Position numbers and translations under genes: made by a program. From Sphingobacteriia bacterium (GTDB taxonomy: Bacteria; Bacteroidota; Bacteroidia; NS11-12g; UBA955), in the NCBI GenBank assembly GCA_021151535.1, contig JAGKXC010000014.1, forward strand, positions 1 to 30,828: 30,828 nucleotides of DNA, read 5' to 3'. The notes under the pieces were generated by a model that was not told the origin of the DNA, ran no database searches, and saw only the letters and a program-made list of their open reading frames with translations. This document shows, one piece after another, positions 1 to 7,487 of this stretch. The first letter of the stretch is position 1. The number at the start of each line of letters is the position of its first letter.

Positions 1-944
1 TAGCCCTCAACCTCAAATCCTTCCATTAGTATTTTTACACCCTTCGCCGCTAAAACACAGCCAGTTGCAGCAACAGCAGAAGCCTCCAACAAAGTAACCA
101 TTCCTTTTGTGTAACGAATTCGATACAACAAACTGCCTCTCACCATTTCAGAACCATCTATTAATTCTTGAACCCCGTCTAATCCCAATCCACTGCCATT
201 ACTTACTGCCATTTTCCATGGCGATGCAGGAAATCCCTTGGCATAACCCCTGCTCATAAACGCTATTCTCTCTTTGGCACAAGTATCTGTGCTGCCATAA
301 TGATACAACAACATTTGCTTCGCAGCCCTAGAATTTAACTTGCGATTCACCGCATCCTTGCATGCGCGATTCACACCCCGGAAATATTCCATGGTATGTT
401 GCGCTGATAAAGGAATGTTGGCACCCTCATGCGGCGTATCAAAGGTGGTAAACGAAACAACACAACCCGTTTCACCCGCCTCTTCCATCATATTCAATGC
501 ATATTTGGCAACCAAACCACCCATACTCGCTCCTACCACATGAATTCTATCGCCACACATGCGCAGTTTTACCCACTTCATCACCTCCCTCAAAACCTGC
601 GCATTGTGGTCTATCCAATCTGCCCCTTTTTCAAAGTCTACATATACAATATCATAACCCGAATCCTTATATCGCTGCAACATTTTTCCCGCATGCTCCA
701 CCGATGCCCATTCTTCCCAAACACCCAATTCAGAATTCCATTGCTTGCCTTTCAATAAATCGATATAACCAATACTCCCACATTTGCCATCCCTACAACC
801 CGTTGGCAAATCCTCATAACCAAAATCAATGCCTTCAACAAAAACCAATGGCCTTTGCATACAACGATGCTTTAACCCATTTTCACCTGTCCCCAAATCC
901 ACAGAAATCTTGGCCATACCAGAAATTTCATCGCCAAATTCCAT
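1..944 (-). CDS. alpha/beta hydrolase (lipase/esterase-like), 3' end outside window
   Basis: An open frame runs from an ATG at 944 down to base 1 with no stop, so the C-terminus lies outside the window and about 314 residues are visible. It has the nucleophile elbow of serine alpha/beta hydrolases, HVVGASMGGLVAKYAL, with the likely catalytic Ser at residue 140. This is preceded by a PLVFVEGIDFG strand-loop typical of the oxyanion region and followed by TFDTPHEGANIP. The substrate cannot be read; lipase or esterase is the family-level guess. It has no signal peptide of its own and starts 11 bases after the stop of the upstream same-strand ORF, which does have one. An in-frame TGA lies at 960-962. 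The two are probably one secreted hydrolase split by a frameshift, or else two coupled genes. Confidence 0.75.
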   Translation of the reverse strand, partial: MEFGDEISGMAKISVDLGTGENGLKHRCMQRPLVFVEGIDFGYEDLPTGCRDGKCGSIGYIDLLKGKQWNSELGVWEEWASVEHAGKMLQRYKDSGYDIVYVDFEKGADWIDHNAQVLREVMKWVKLRMCGDRIHVVGASMGGLVAKYALNMMEEAGETGCVVSFTTFDTPHEGANIPLSAQHTMEYFRGVNRACKDAVNRKLNSRAAKQMLLYHYGSTDTCAKERIAFMSRGYAKGFPASPWKMAVSNGSGLGLDGVQELIDGSEMVRGSLLYRIRYTKGMVTLLEASAVAATGCVLAAKGVKILMEGFEVEG

Positions 945-954
945 GTCCTTAAAT

Positions 955-1755
955 CTACTTCATGCCGCCCTTGCCAATGAACGGATTAGTAAAAAACTTC
1001 AACCGAACGCTATCCTGAACACCACGTAAAACAAAGCGCAACTGAGACATACGCTTTTTCAAAATCAACGGCGCCGGTACCCCAATCTGTAAATCAAAAG
1101 AAACACCATCTACCTCATAACCATAACCGGCCACCTTCACCAATCCATCTCCTACAATCATAAATCGCGGATCCAAAATGATGCGATCATACTCGGCCCT
1201 CCAAGCCTTCACCATTGGAACTGCCGCAAAAGCATAACCGCGCTCAAAATCACTTTCCTGCCAATTGCCAACCTTCACAATCCCACTGCTATCTTCATTG
1301 ATATCATATCCTTTGCTGGCCCAGAATGCCTTGCTCAAACGATAATAATCAGCATCAACCCACAACAAAGGCACAATGCCTTGTTGCAAATATTGGCGGG
1401 TCCATACCATCAAACTATCCCAATAATCCTCGTTTACAGACCCGCCAATTCTACCGTATGCAAACGATTTCCAAAGCTCAAAGGCATCTTCAAATGTGGC
1501 AGTATCATCTCCCATACTCGCCATCCCATCGTTGAAAGCTCCCAAATTCAGTCGCGAATCCGCTACATCCAGCACCACTGATTTGCCGCTCTCCTCCAAA
1601 TTCAACCCCGCATAATAGTTCGCGTGATCCTTCATATAACCATCCTTCAATCTGCTCGCTACCAAAGATTGAGCCTCCAATCGCCCAATCCAACCATCGC
1701 CAGCCATCATCATCGCTGCGGCTAGCACCATTTTACTTAGTAATTTTCTTTTCAT
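955..1755 (-). CDS. secreted N-terminal domain protein, probably the front half of the downstream hydrolase
   Basis: The frame is open from 1830, but the better start is the internal ATG at 1755. It gives a classic signal peptide (MKRKLLSKMVLAAAMMMAG...) with cleavage likely near LEAQS; the upstream extension would bury that signal. The mature part, about 235 residues, is rich in Trp, Tyr and Asp and has no catalytic motif I recognise. It ends NPFIGKGGMK, and 11 bases later a hydrolase frame begins in another phase. Removing one base (T at 957 on the coding strand) would join them as ...GGMK-RFKDMEFGDE. The upstream region is shared with the divergent regulator at 1926. Export to the periplasm or outside is inferred from the signal peptide. 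Confidence 0.6.
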   Translation of the reverse strand: MKRKLLSKMVLAAAMMMAGDGWIGRLEAQSLVASRLKDGYMKDHANYYAGLNLEESGKSVVLDVADSRLNLGAFNDGMASMGDDTATFEDAFELWKSFAYGRIGGSVNEDYWDSLMVWTRQYLQQGIVPLLWVDADYYRLSKAFWASKGYDINEDSSGIVKVGNWQESDFERGYAFAAVPMVKAWRAEYDRIILDPRFMIVGDGLVKVAGYGYEVDGVSFDLQIGVPAPLILKKRMSQLRFVLRGVQDSVRLKFFTNPFIGKGGMK

Positions 1756-1925
1756 AATAATTGATATTATACCCAACAAAACTGCCGCTTTCCAATACCA
1801 AAAACCCGTCGTTTTTTGCCAAAATATCATCCCCCTAAAATTAAAATTTGCATTTTTTGCAACTCTTTTGGGTGGGTAATTATTACTCTTTGTATTAATC
1901 GTAAAATTTTAAATATTTATCGATT

Positions 1926-2903
1926 ATGCGTATGATAGAAAGCTTTACTCAACTACTTCATCAGAAAACAAAAAGAAAAGGAATGAAAACCGCTGCCATC
2001 GTGGCCGACCTATTAAATATATCAGAAGATGCAGCATACAGGCGGATCCGCAACCCCGAATCTCTCCGTGCCGTGGAACTCGTGGTGTTGGCTAAAGAAT
2101 TCAACATCGACCTCAACACGCTCATCAATCTAGGCAACAACTGGTTCCAAGGAGAATTCAAAAAATTCAACAACGATTACACCATCCCCTTATTCTTCAA
2201 AGAGTTACAGGGCGAACTGGAAAAATGCATCGATCGCCCCAATTCATTTATCTCTTATGGAGCAAAAGAAATTCCCCTGTTTTACTACTTTTGGTTCCCC
2301 GCACTCGCAGCCTTCAAAAATTTCGTTTGGCAACGCGATTTCCTCAACAATCCAGAACTCAGAAACCAAAATTTCCAGTCCAAACACTTCCAATTGGATT
2401 CAAAATTTCAGCGCATCGCTGATCTCTATCTACAAATTCCTTCCGAAGAAATCTGGAGCTACGAAACCCTTTTTTCAACCCTCTACCAAATCAAACATTA
2501 CCAAGAATGTGGCCTCTTCGCCAATGAAAATGAATACCACGCTGTGATGGACGAATACGATATGCTCATCGATCATATCCATGAACAAGCCTCCATCGGC
2601 AAGAAACTACACCCCATCCAATCTTATATCAGGGGTGCAGATTTTAAACTCTATTTCACCCCTCTCATCAATAACGATAATACCATCATTTTTAAAACCG
2701 TTAGAGAAAATGTAGCCTGGGTGGTTTCACAAATGAGCGGCATCATGCAAAGCGATTGCGCCCATTGGGTAGACGCTTCCAACAATTGGCTCGAAACCTG
2801 CAAACAAAACGGCACTTTGCTGAGTATTTCAGGCAATGGACCCAGAAATAAATTCCTACGACAGGAATACAACGCCAAAAAACGGATGATTCATTTGGAT
2901 TAA
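1926..2903 (+). CDS. helix-turn-helix (XRE/BetR-like) transcriptional regulator
   Basis: A 325-residue protein. Residues about 20-60 form an XRE-like helix-turn-helix: VADLLNISEDAAYRRIR, followed by VELVVLAKEFNIDLNTL. This closely resembles a family common in Bacteroidota, in which this N-terminal DNA-binding domain precedes about 250 poorly conserved, aromatic-rich residues of unknown function. Family members are about this length. No ligand-binding domain can be named. A second ATG two codons in (1932) is equally possible as the start. It is divergent from the secreted hydrolase gene across about 170 bases and is followed by a strong hairpin, so it is probably monocistronic. Control of the neighbouring hydrolase is possible but not shown. 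Confidence 0.75.
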   Translation: MRMIESFTQLLHQKTKRKGMKTAAIVADLLNISEDAAYRRIRNPESLRAVELVVLAKEFNIDLNTLINLGNNWFQGEFKKFNNDYTIPLFFKELQGELEKCIDRPNSFISYGAKEIPLFYYFWFPALAAFKNFVWQRDFLNNPELRNQNFQSKHFQLDSKFQRIADLYLQIPSEEIWSYETLFSTLYQIKHYQECGLFANENEYHAVMDEYDMLIDHIHEQASIGKKLHPIQSYIRGADFKLYFTPLINNDNTIIFKTVRENVAWVVSQMSGIMQSDCAHWVDASNNWLETCKQNGTLLSISGNGPRNKFLRQEYNAKKRMIHLD

Positions 2904-2935
2904 TCGAGATGTTTCATTGAGGGCCATCTTTTTCT

Positions 2936-2962
2936 AGGGCGATGAATTCCATCGCCCTTTTT
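2936..2962 (+). terminator. rho-independent terminator
   Basis: A perfect 9-bp stem (AGGGCGATG / CATCGCCCT) around the loop AATTC, followed by a T run, lies 32 bases after the regulator stop. It separates that gene from the rsmI unit. Confidence 0.85.
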
Positions 2963-3018
2963 TATGCTCACCCTAGTCCACTCTGAACAATTGCTTTACC
3001 CTAAATCATGCTTTTTCC

Positions 3019-3026
3019 TACCTTTG
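3019..3026 (+). promoter_or_regulatory. Bacteroidota -7 element (TACCTTTG) of the rsmI unit
   Basis: TACCTTTG matches the Bacteroidota -7 consensus TAnnTTTG exactly. It ends only 4 bases before the rsmI ATG, so the transcript would be leaderless or nearly so. A weak -33 match (TTTA) lies 20 bases upstream. Confidence 0.55.
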
Positions 3027-3030
3027 CTTC

Positions 3031-3783
3031 ATGCAACATCCTGAGGCAAAAGGCAAATCTTCGCAAAACCACTCCGATACCGTAGGAAAGCTCTATATCA
3101 TTCCCACTCCCATCGGAAATTTGGGCGATATCACCTTTCGCGCTGTGGAAGTACTCAAAAATGTAGATTATATCCTGGCCGAAGATACCCGCACCTCCAA
3201 AGTATTGCTACAACATTATCAAATTAATACCCCATTGCATTCCTTCCACCAGCATAATGAACATGCCAAATTGCAAGGAATCGTTAACGACATTCAACAG
3301 GGTAAAAATGTAGCCCAAATTTCCGATGCCGGCACCCCCGGAATCTCCGACCCCGGCTTCCTTCTTACCCGCGCCTGCCTGCAAGAAAATATCCCCGTTG
3401 ATATCCTTCCCGGCGCAACCGCATTTGTTCCCGCTTTGCTGAAAAGTGGATTCGCACTACACCGATTTGTTTTTGAAGGATTCCTGCCGATGAAAAAAGG
3501 TAGAGCCACCAAACTCCAACAAATTGCCCAAAGCGATACCACCACCGTTTTCTATGAAAGTCCGCATAAACTCCTCAAAACCTTAGAAAGTTTGAGCGAA
3601 ATCTGCGATCCCAACCAAAGACGCATTTCCGTTTCCCGCGAACTCACCAAAAAATTCGAGGAAACCGTTACCGGCAGCATTAAAGATGTGTTAAATCACT
3701 TCAAAACCCATGCACCCAAAGGCGAATTCGTGGTAACTTTGGAAGGCATAGACAGCCACAAAAACAAACACGAAGAAGATTGA
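3031..3783 (+). CDS. rsmI: 16S rRNA (cytidine1402-2'-O)-methyltransferase RsmI
   Basis: A 250-residue SAM-dependent tetrapyrrole-methylase-fold enzyme that 2'-O-methylates C1402 in the decoding centre of 16S rRNA. Signature segments are LYIIPTPIGNLGDITFRA (about 21-38), AEDTRTS (50-56), the SAM loop SDAGTPGISDPG (98-109), LPGATAFVPAL, and FYESPHKL in the second half. Length is slightly shorter than the 280-290 residues of E. coli RsmI, the difference being at the C-terminus, as in many Bacteroidota. The first roughly 18 residues are poorly conserved. The only nearby ATG is at 3031, immediately after the -7 element. It is followed 26 bases later by lnt on the same strand. Confidence 0.95.
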   Translation: MQHPEAKGKSSQNHSDTVGKLYIIPTPIGNLGDITFRAVEVLKNVDYILAEDTRTSKVLLQHYQINTPLHSFHQHNEHAKLQGIVNDIQQGKNVAQISDAGTPGISDPGFLLTRACLQENIPVDILPGATAFVPALLKSGFALHRFVFEGFLPMKKGRATKLQQIAQSDTTTVFYESPHKLLKTLESLSEICDPNQRRISVSRELTKKFEETVTGSIKDVLNHFKTHAPKGEFVVTLEGIDSHKNKHEED

Positions 3784-3809
3784 TTCATAAAACTTAAGCA
3801 ACAGCAATC

Positions 3810-5534
3810 ATGGTTGATTCTCCTACCCAATCCCTCATCAAATCGCCGGTTTCATTGGCCATCACCATCCTGATGCCCTCCATCCTTTTTTGGGCCGCTT
3901 GGTACCCCATGCCCGCTACCCAATTGCTCTTTATCAGCTTAATTCCACTGTTCCTCCTAGCCCATCACTTTGCACAAAGCAACCGCTTCAAATTCTACGG
4001 TTCGCTATACCTTTCTATCCTCCTTTTCAATATTTCCACCACTTGGTGGGTTTGGAATTCAACCCCTTCCGGCGCCGTTGCCATGCTCGCCCTCAACACC
4101 CTTTTCATGCTCATTCCCTTCGGAATATTCCGTTTTACCTATAAAAAATCACACAATATTTCCGTTGCACTTGCTACTTTTACCATCGCTTGGCTGTGGT
4201 ATGAATACGGACACCATCGTTGGGATCTTTCCTGGCCCTGGCTCGCACTTGGAAATGGCTTGGTGGGCATGCCATCTTTCATCCAATGGTACGAAATTAC
4301 CGGTACATTAGGCGGCAGCTTCTTGGTGCTTTTTATCAATATTTTAATTTATCGGGCGATAATTTCTAGATCGAAAACAAAGTTGATCCTACCCCTCTTC
4401 ACCCTTGTTGCCATGTTCCTGATTTCCACCCTACTGAAAAATCGCGTGGATAAACAAACCGGAACCCCCATCAACGTTACCGTGCTGCAACCCAATTACG
4501 ATCCGTGGAACGAAAAATTTGATAAAGCCCCATTGCAAATGGTAGAAGAAATGTGGAATACCACCCTCAAACATACCGATTCAACTACGCAATATGTGCT
4601 TTGGCCCGAAACCTCTCTGGTGGGCTTTGTAGACCTCGATCAAATTGGCTTTAATCCCCAAGTTAGCACACTCAAAACCAATATTTTAAAACATCCGGCC
4701 GCCAAAAAACAAGGACTATCACTGATTACCGGAATCAATGCCGCCAAGTTCTTTCATGCAGCAGAAAAACCCCATCCCGATGCCAGAAACCAAGGCGGGG
4801 ATTTTTGGTATGTGCCCTATAACTCCGTAATGGAAATCTCGTCTGTAGACACTTTTGATTATTACCATAAATCCAAACTGGTTCCCGGCACAGAACAACT
4901 CCCCTTTGTAAAAACCTTCCCCTTCCTAGAAAAATTGGCCGTTTCCCTTGATGAAAATTCATCAACGGGAACCCTAGGCATTTCAGACGGGGCCAAAACC
5001 TTGGGTACCAAAAATCCCGTTGCTCCTTTGGTATGCTATGAATCTATCTATGGCGATTACGTAAACGACTTTATTGGCAAAGGCGCCACCTGGCTAGGAA
5101 TCGTTACAAACGATGCTTGGTGGGAAAACTCACCCGGGTTTAAACAGCATTTTATCTACGCCACATTAAGGGCCATCGAACAAAGAAAATGGGTTGCCAG
5201 AAGCGCTAATACCGGCATTTCAGGCTTCATTAACCCCAAGGGCGAAATCGTAAAACATACCGGTTGGTATGAAAATCGCCCTGGCAAACAAACCCCTTAC
5301 CAATACTTCTGGGGCTTCGCCAAAACCAGCCCAGAGCAAGAACTCGCCCTGGCACAAGAAACCAACCAGCCTGAAATGCATTCATCCACCGCGGTGAATA
5401 ACCACCAAACCGCGCTCTCCGCCACCATCTACGCCAACCAAACCCATACCCTTTACCAAAAAACCGGTGACCTTTTCTGGATCATGCTTTTTAGCGTTGC
5501 AATAATTACATTATTACTTTTTAAAAAATCATGA
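3810..5534 (+). CDS. lnt: apolipoprotein N-acyltransferase Lnt
   Basis: Transfers the third acyl chain from phospholipid to the N-terminal Cys of lipoproteins at the inner membrane. The first roughly 210 residues are multiple membrane segments and the rest is a nitrilase-like periplasmic domain. The catalytic triad is visible: Glu267 in WPETSLVG, Lys354 in HKSKLVPG, and Cys409 in VCYESIYGD. A final hydrophobic helix sits at the C-terminus (IMLFSVAIITLLLF). At 574 residues it is longer than the 512 of E. coli, with extra sequence between the nitrilase domain and the last helix (residues about 500-550). It follows rsmI closely and its stop overlaps the glf ATG by 4 bases (ATGA). Composition is about 50% GC, in strong contrast to glf. 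Confidence 0.95.
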   Translation: MVDSPTQSLIKSPVSLAITILMPSILFWAAWYPMPATQLLFISLIPLFLLAHHFAQSNRFKFYGSLYLSILLFNISTTWWVWNSTPSGAVAMLALNTLFMLIPFGIFRFTYKKSHNISVALATFTIAWLWYEYGHHRWDLSWPWLALGNGLVGMPSFIQWYEITGTLGGSFLVLFINILIYRAIISRSKTKLILPLFTLVAMFLISTLLKNRVDKQTGTPINVTVLQPNYDPWNEKFDKAPLQMVEEMWNTTLKHTDSTTQYVLWPETSLVGFVDLDQIGFNPQVSTLKTNILKHPAAKKQGLSLITGINAAKFFHAAEKPHPDARNQGGDFWYVPYNSVMEISSVDTFDYYHKSKLVPGTEQLPFVKTFPFLEKLAVSLDENSSTGTLGISDGAKTLGTKNPVAPLVCYESIYGDYVNDFIGKGATWLGIVTNDAWWENSPGFKQHFIYATLRAIEQRKWVARSANTGISGFINPKGEIVKHTGWYENRPGKQTPYQYFWGFAKTSPEQELALAQETNQPEMHSSTAVNNHQTALSATIYANQTHTLYQKTGDLFWIMLFSVAIITLLLFKKS

Positions 5535-6559
5535 AAAACATCCTTATTGTTGGTGCTGGATACTCAGGTTCTGTTATTGGTAGAATATTGGCTGAACATG
5601 GACTAAAAATTACAATCATCGACAAAAGAAATCATATTGGAGGAAATGCATTTGATTACACGGATGACCTCGGTATAAGGGTTCATAAATATGGCCCTCA
5701 TTTATTTCATACCTCAAATCAAAAAGTCGTAGATTTTCTAAGTCAATTTACAGAATGGACCCCATATCTACACAAGGTAAAAGCTCTATTAAAAGACGGA
5801 AGATTTGCAACGCTTCCAGTAAATGCAGAATCAGCCAATATGGTAGGAAAAGAAAATGTAATAGACATCTTTGTAAGACCTTATTCTGAAAAAATGTGGG
5901 GAATGAAATTGGAAGATATTAGTACTGATATAATTAACAGAGTTCCCATTCGTGAAGATTTAAACGAATTATATTTTCCAAATGATCATTTTCAAAATTT
6001 ACCTACTCATGGCTATACAAAAATGTTCGAAAATATCTTGAATCATCCCAAAATTTCTATTTCTCTCAATACTCAATTTGAAAAGAATATGGAAAAAGAT
6101 TTTGATTATATATTCAATTCGATGCCTATTGATGAATATTACGAATATCTATATGGTGAACTTCCATATAGATCTCTGAAATTCCACATACAACAAATTC
6201 CAATGCCTAAAATTTTACCAGTTTGTCAAGTAAATTTTACTCACGAAGGAAAATTTACTCGAGTAAGTGAATGGAAAAATCTCCCAAATCATGGTACCAA
6301 CAATTTCAATACTACTGTCACGTTTGAAGAACCCTGTGATTACAAAGACAATAACCATGAGCGTTTTTATCCTGTAAAAGATTCAAACGGAAAAAATAGA
6401 GAAATCTATAATAAATACGCCCAACTTGAACATCCTAAAATGACGTTTATCGGGCGATTAGGACTCTATGCCTATCTCGATATGGATCAATGTGTGAATT
6501 CGGCTTTAAAAACCGCTGAACAATTTTTAACGAAGCATAAAATACCCAAAAATTCATAA
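5531..6559 (+). CDS. glf: UDP-galactopyranose mutase
   Basis: Interconverts UDP-galactopyranose and UDP-galactofuranose, the donor for galactofuranose in surface glycans; a flavoenzyme of the cytoplasm. The N-terminal FAD-binding motif GAGYSG (8-13), Asp31 at the end of the second strand, and GGNAFDY with the following KYGPHLFHT are diagnostic. RPYSEKMWGM and the C-terminal FIGRLGLYAYLDMDQ are also family hallmarks. At 342 residues it is a little shorter than the usual 365-380. It overlaps lnt by 4 bases. Two 60-base lines inside it have 25% and 32% GC, against 55% at the end of lnt and 48% in the next gene, which suggests acquisition from another source. Confidence 0.95.
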   Translation: MKNILIVGAGYSGSVIGRILAEHGLKITIIDKRNHIGGNAFDYTDDLGIRVHKYGPHLFHTSNQKVVDFLSQFTEWTPYLHKVKALLKDGRFATLPVNAESANMVGKENVIDIFVRPYSEKMWGMKLEDISTDIINRVPIREDLNELYFPNDHFQNLPTHGYTKMFENILNHPKISISLNTQFEKNMEKDFDYIFNSMPIDEYYEYLYGELPYRSLKFHIQQIPMPKILPVCQVNFTHEGKFTRVSEWKNLPNHGTNNFNTTVTFEEPCDYKDNNHERFYPVKDSNGKNREIYNKYAQLEHPKMTFIGRLGLYAYLDMDQCVNSALKTAEQFLTKHKIPKNS

Positions 6560-6560
6560 C

Positions 6561-6568
6561 TATCTTTG
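6561..6568 (+). promoter_or_regulatory. -7 element (TATCTTTG) before the coiled-coil/zapA pair
   Basis: TATCTTTG is an exact TAnnTTTG match that begins 2 bases after the glf frame ends and stops 5 bases before the next ATG. No clear -33 TTTG is seen. It implies that the coiled-coil/zapA genes have their own very short-leader transcript. Confidence 0.5.
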
Positions 6569-6573
6569 TAACT

Positions 6574-7068
6574 ATGTCTCAGGATTTGCAAAATCGTTTG
6601 CTGCGCATTCGCCAAGCCACCGAATTGCTGGTTTCTCAAAACCAACAACTGCAAATTCAGCTCAATGCTACCCGCGATCAACTTCAACAAGAAACACTGC
6701 AGAAAAATGCTGCCATCCAGCAGATCTCTCAAGTGCAAAACCAATTGGCTGAAGCCAAAGTGCATCAAGAATTAGCCCAAAACCAATACAATCAGCTACT
6801 TATCTCTATCCAAAATTTGAAAGATAATCACCAAGCTGATCTCATCGCCCAACAAGAAAAAACCTTAACCCTAGCGCAGCAAATCGATCAATTAAATAAT
6901 ACCATCGAAATGCAAAAAAATATGCTCTCTGAGTTAAAAGAAGAAAATAAATTGATTAAACTTGCAAAGAATTTGTCTCCATCAGATTCAGACGATCAAG
7001 ATCTAAAAAACAAGATCAATGAACTGGTGAAAGACATCGACAGGTGTATAGATCTACTTAACGAATAG
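6574..7068 (+). CDS. coiled-coil protein encoded directly upstream of zapA
   Basis: 164 residues, Gln/Asn/Leu-rich, almost entirely heptad-like coiled coil from about residue 5 to 125 (for example QNRLLRIRQATELLVSQNQQ). A charged linker (SDSDDQD) and a short C-terminal helix, NELVKDIDRCIDLLNE, follow. There is no signal peptide or membrane segment, so it is cytoplasmic. Its stop overlaps the zapA GTG by one base, indicating translational coupling. A coiled-coil partner of ZapA/FtsZ, analogous in role to ZapB, is a reasonable inference from this position and fold. I cannot assign it to a named family. Confidence 0.7.
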   Translation: MSQDLQNRLLRIRQATELLVSQNQQLQIQLNATRDQLQQETLQKNAAIQQISQVQNQLAEAKVHQELAQNQYNQLLISIQNLKDNHQADLIAQQEKTLTLAQQIDQLNNTIEMQKNMLSELKEENKLIKLAKNLSPSDSDDQDLKNKINELVKDIDRCIDLLNE

Positions 7069-7379
7069 TGTTTGTGCAAACGGCTGATACCATACTCATC
7101 TCTGTGAATATCGATTCACGCCCCCTGAAACTCAGGGTCGCAGCTGCCGCTGAAGACGATGTGAAAACCGCCGCCAATATGCTCAACAAAAAAATCGATG
7201 CTTTTCGCAATTTCTCACAAGAACCCCTAGACAGAATCTCTTGGGCCGCCCTCGACCTCGCAGGCGATGTTGTGAAAAATGCCAAAAACCCTACATCCCA
7301 TATCCCTTCGCCTACATTAAATATGGACGGAGTAAACCAGGAACTGGATTCCATCGAACAATTGTTGAACCTCCGCTGA
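7068..7379 (+). CDS. zapA: cell division protein ZapA
   Basis: A 103-residue FtsZ-ring-associated protein. The ZapA pattern is present: an N-terminal strand region (ILISVNIDSRPLKLRV) followed by an acidic turn and helix (AAEDDVKTAANMLNKKIDAF), then a second long helix (DRISWAALDLAGDVVKNA). It starts at GTG 7068, overlapping the stop of the preceding coiled-coil gene by one base; no upstream ATG exists in frame before that stop. ZapA bundles FtsZ protofilaments in other bacteria. The placement before rny is a known Bacteroidota arrangement, to my recollection. Confidence 0.8.
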   Translation: MFVQTADTILISVNIDSRPLKLRVAAAAEDDVKTAANMLNKKIDAFRNFSQEPLDRISWAALDLAGDVVKNAKNPTSHIPSPTLNMDGVNQELDSIEQLLNLR

Positions 7380-7487
7380 GATAACAAAATTAACCCCTCA
7401 GCACCCCCCAAACACACCGCTAATAAATCTCTCCGCCTGTACCCCAAATAAACAATTGTTAAACCCAAAAGGAACAGGAAAAGAAAA

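Noticed and set aside
7380..7487. 6S RNA or another small RNA between zapA and rny
   Set aside because: The gap is only 108 bases and shows no long complementary arms.
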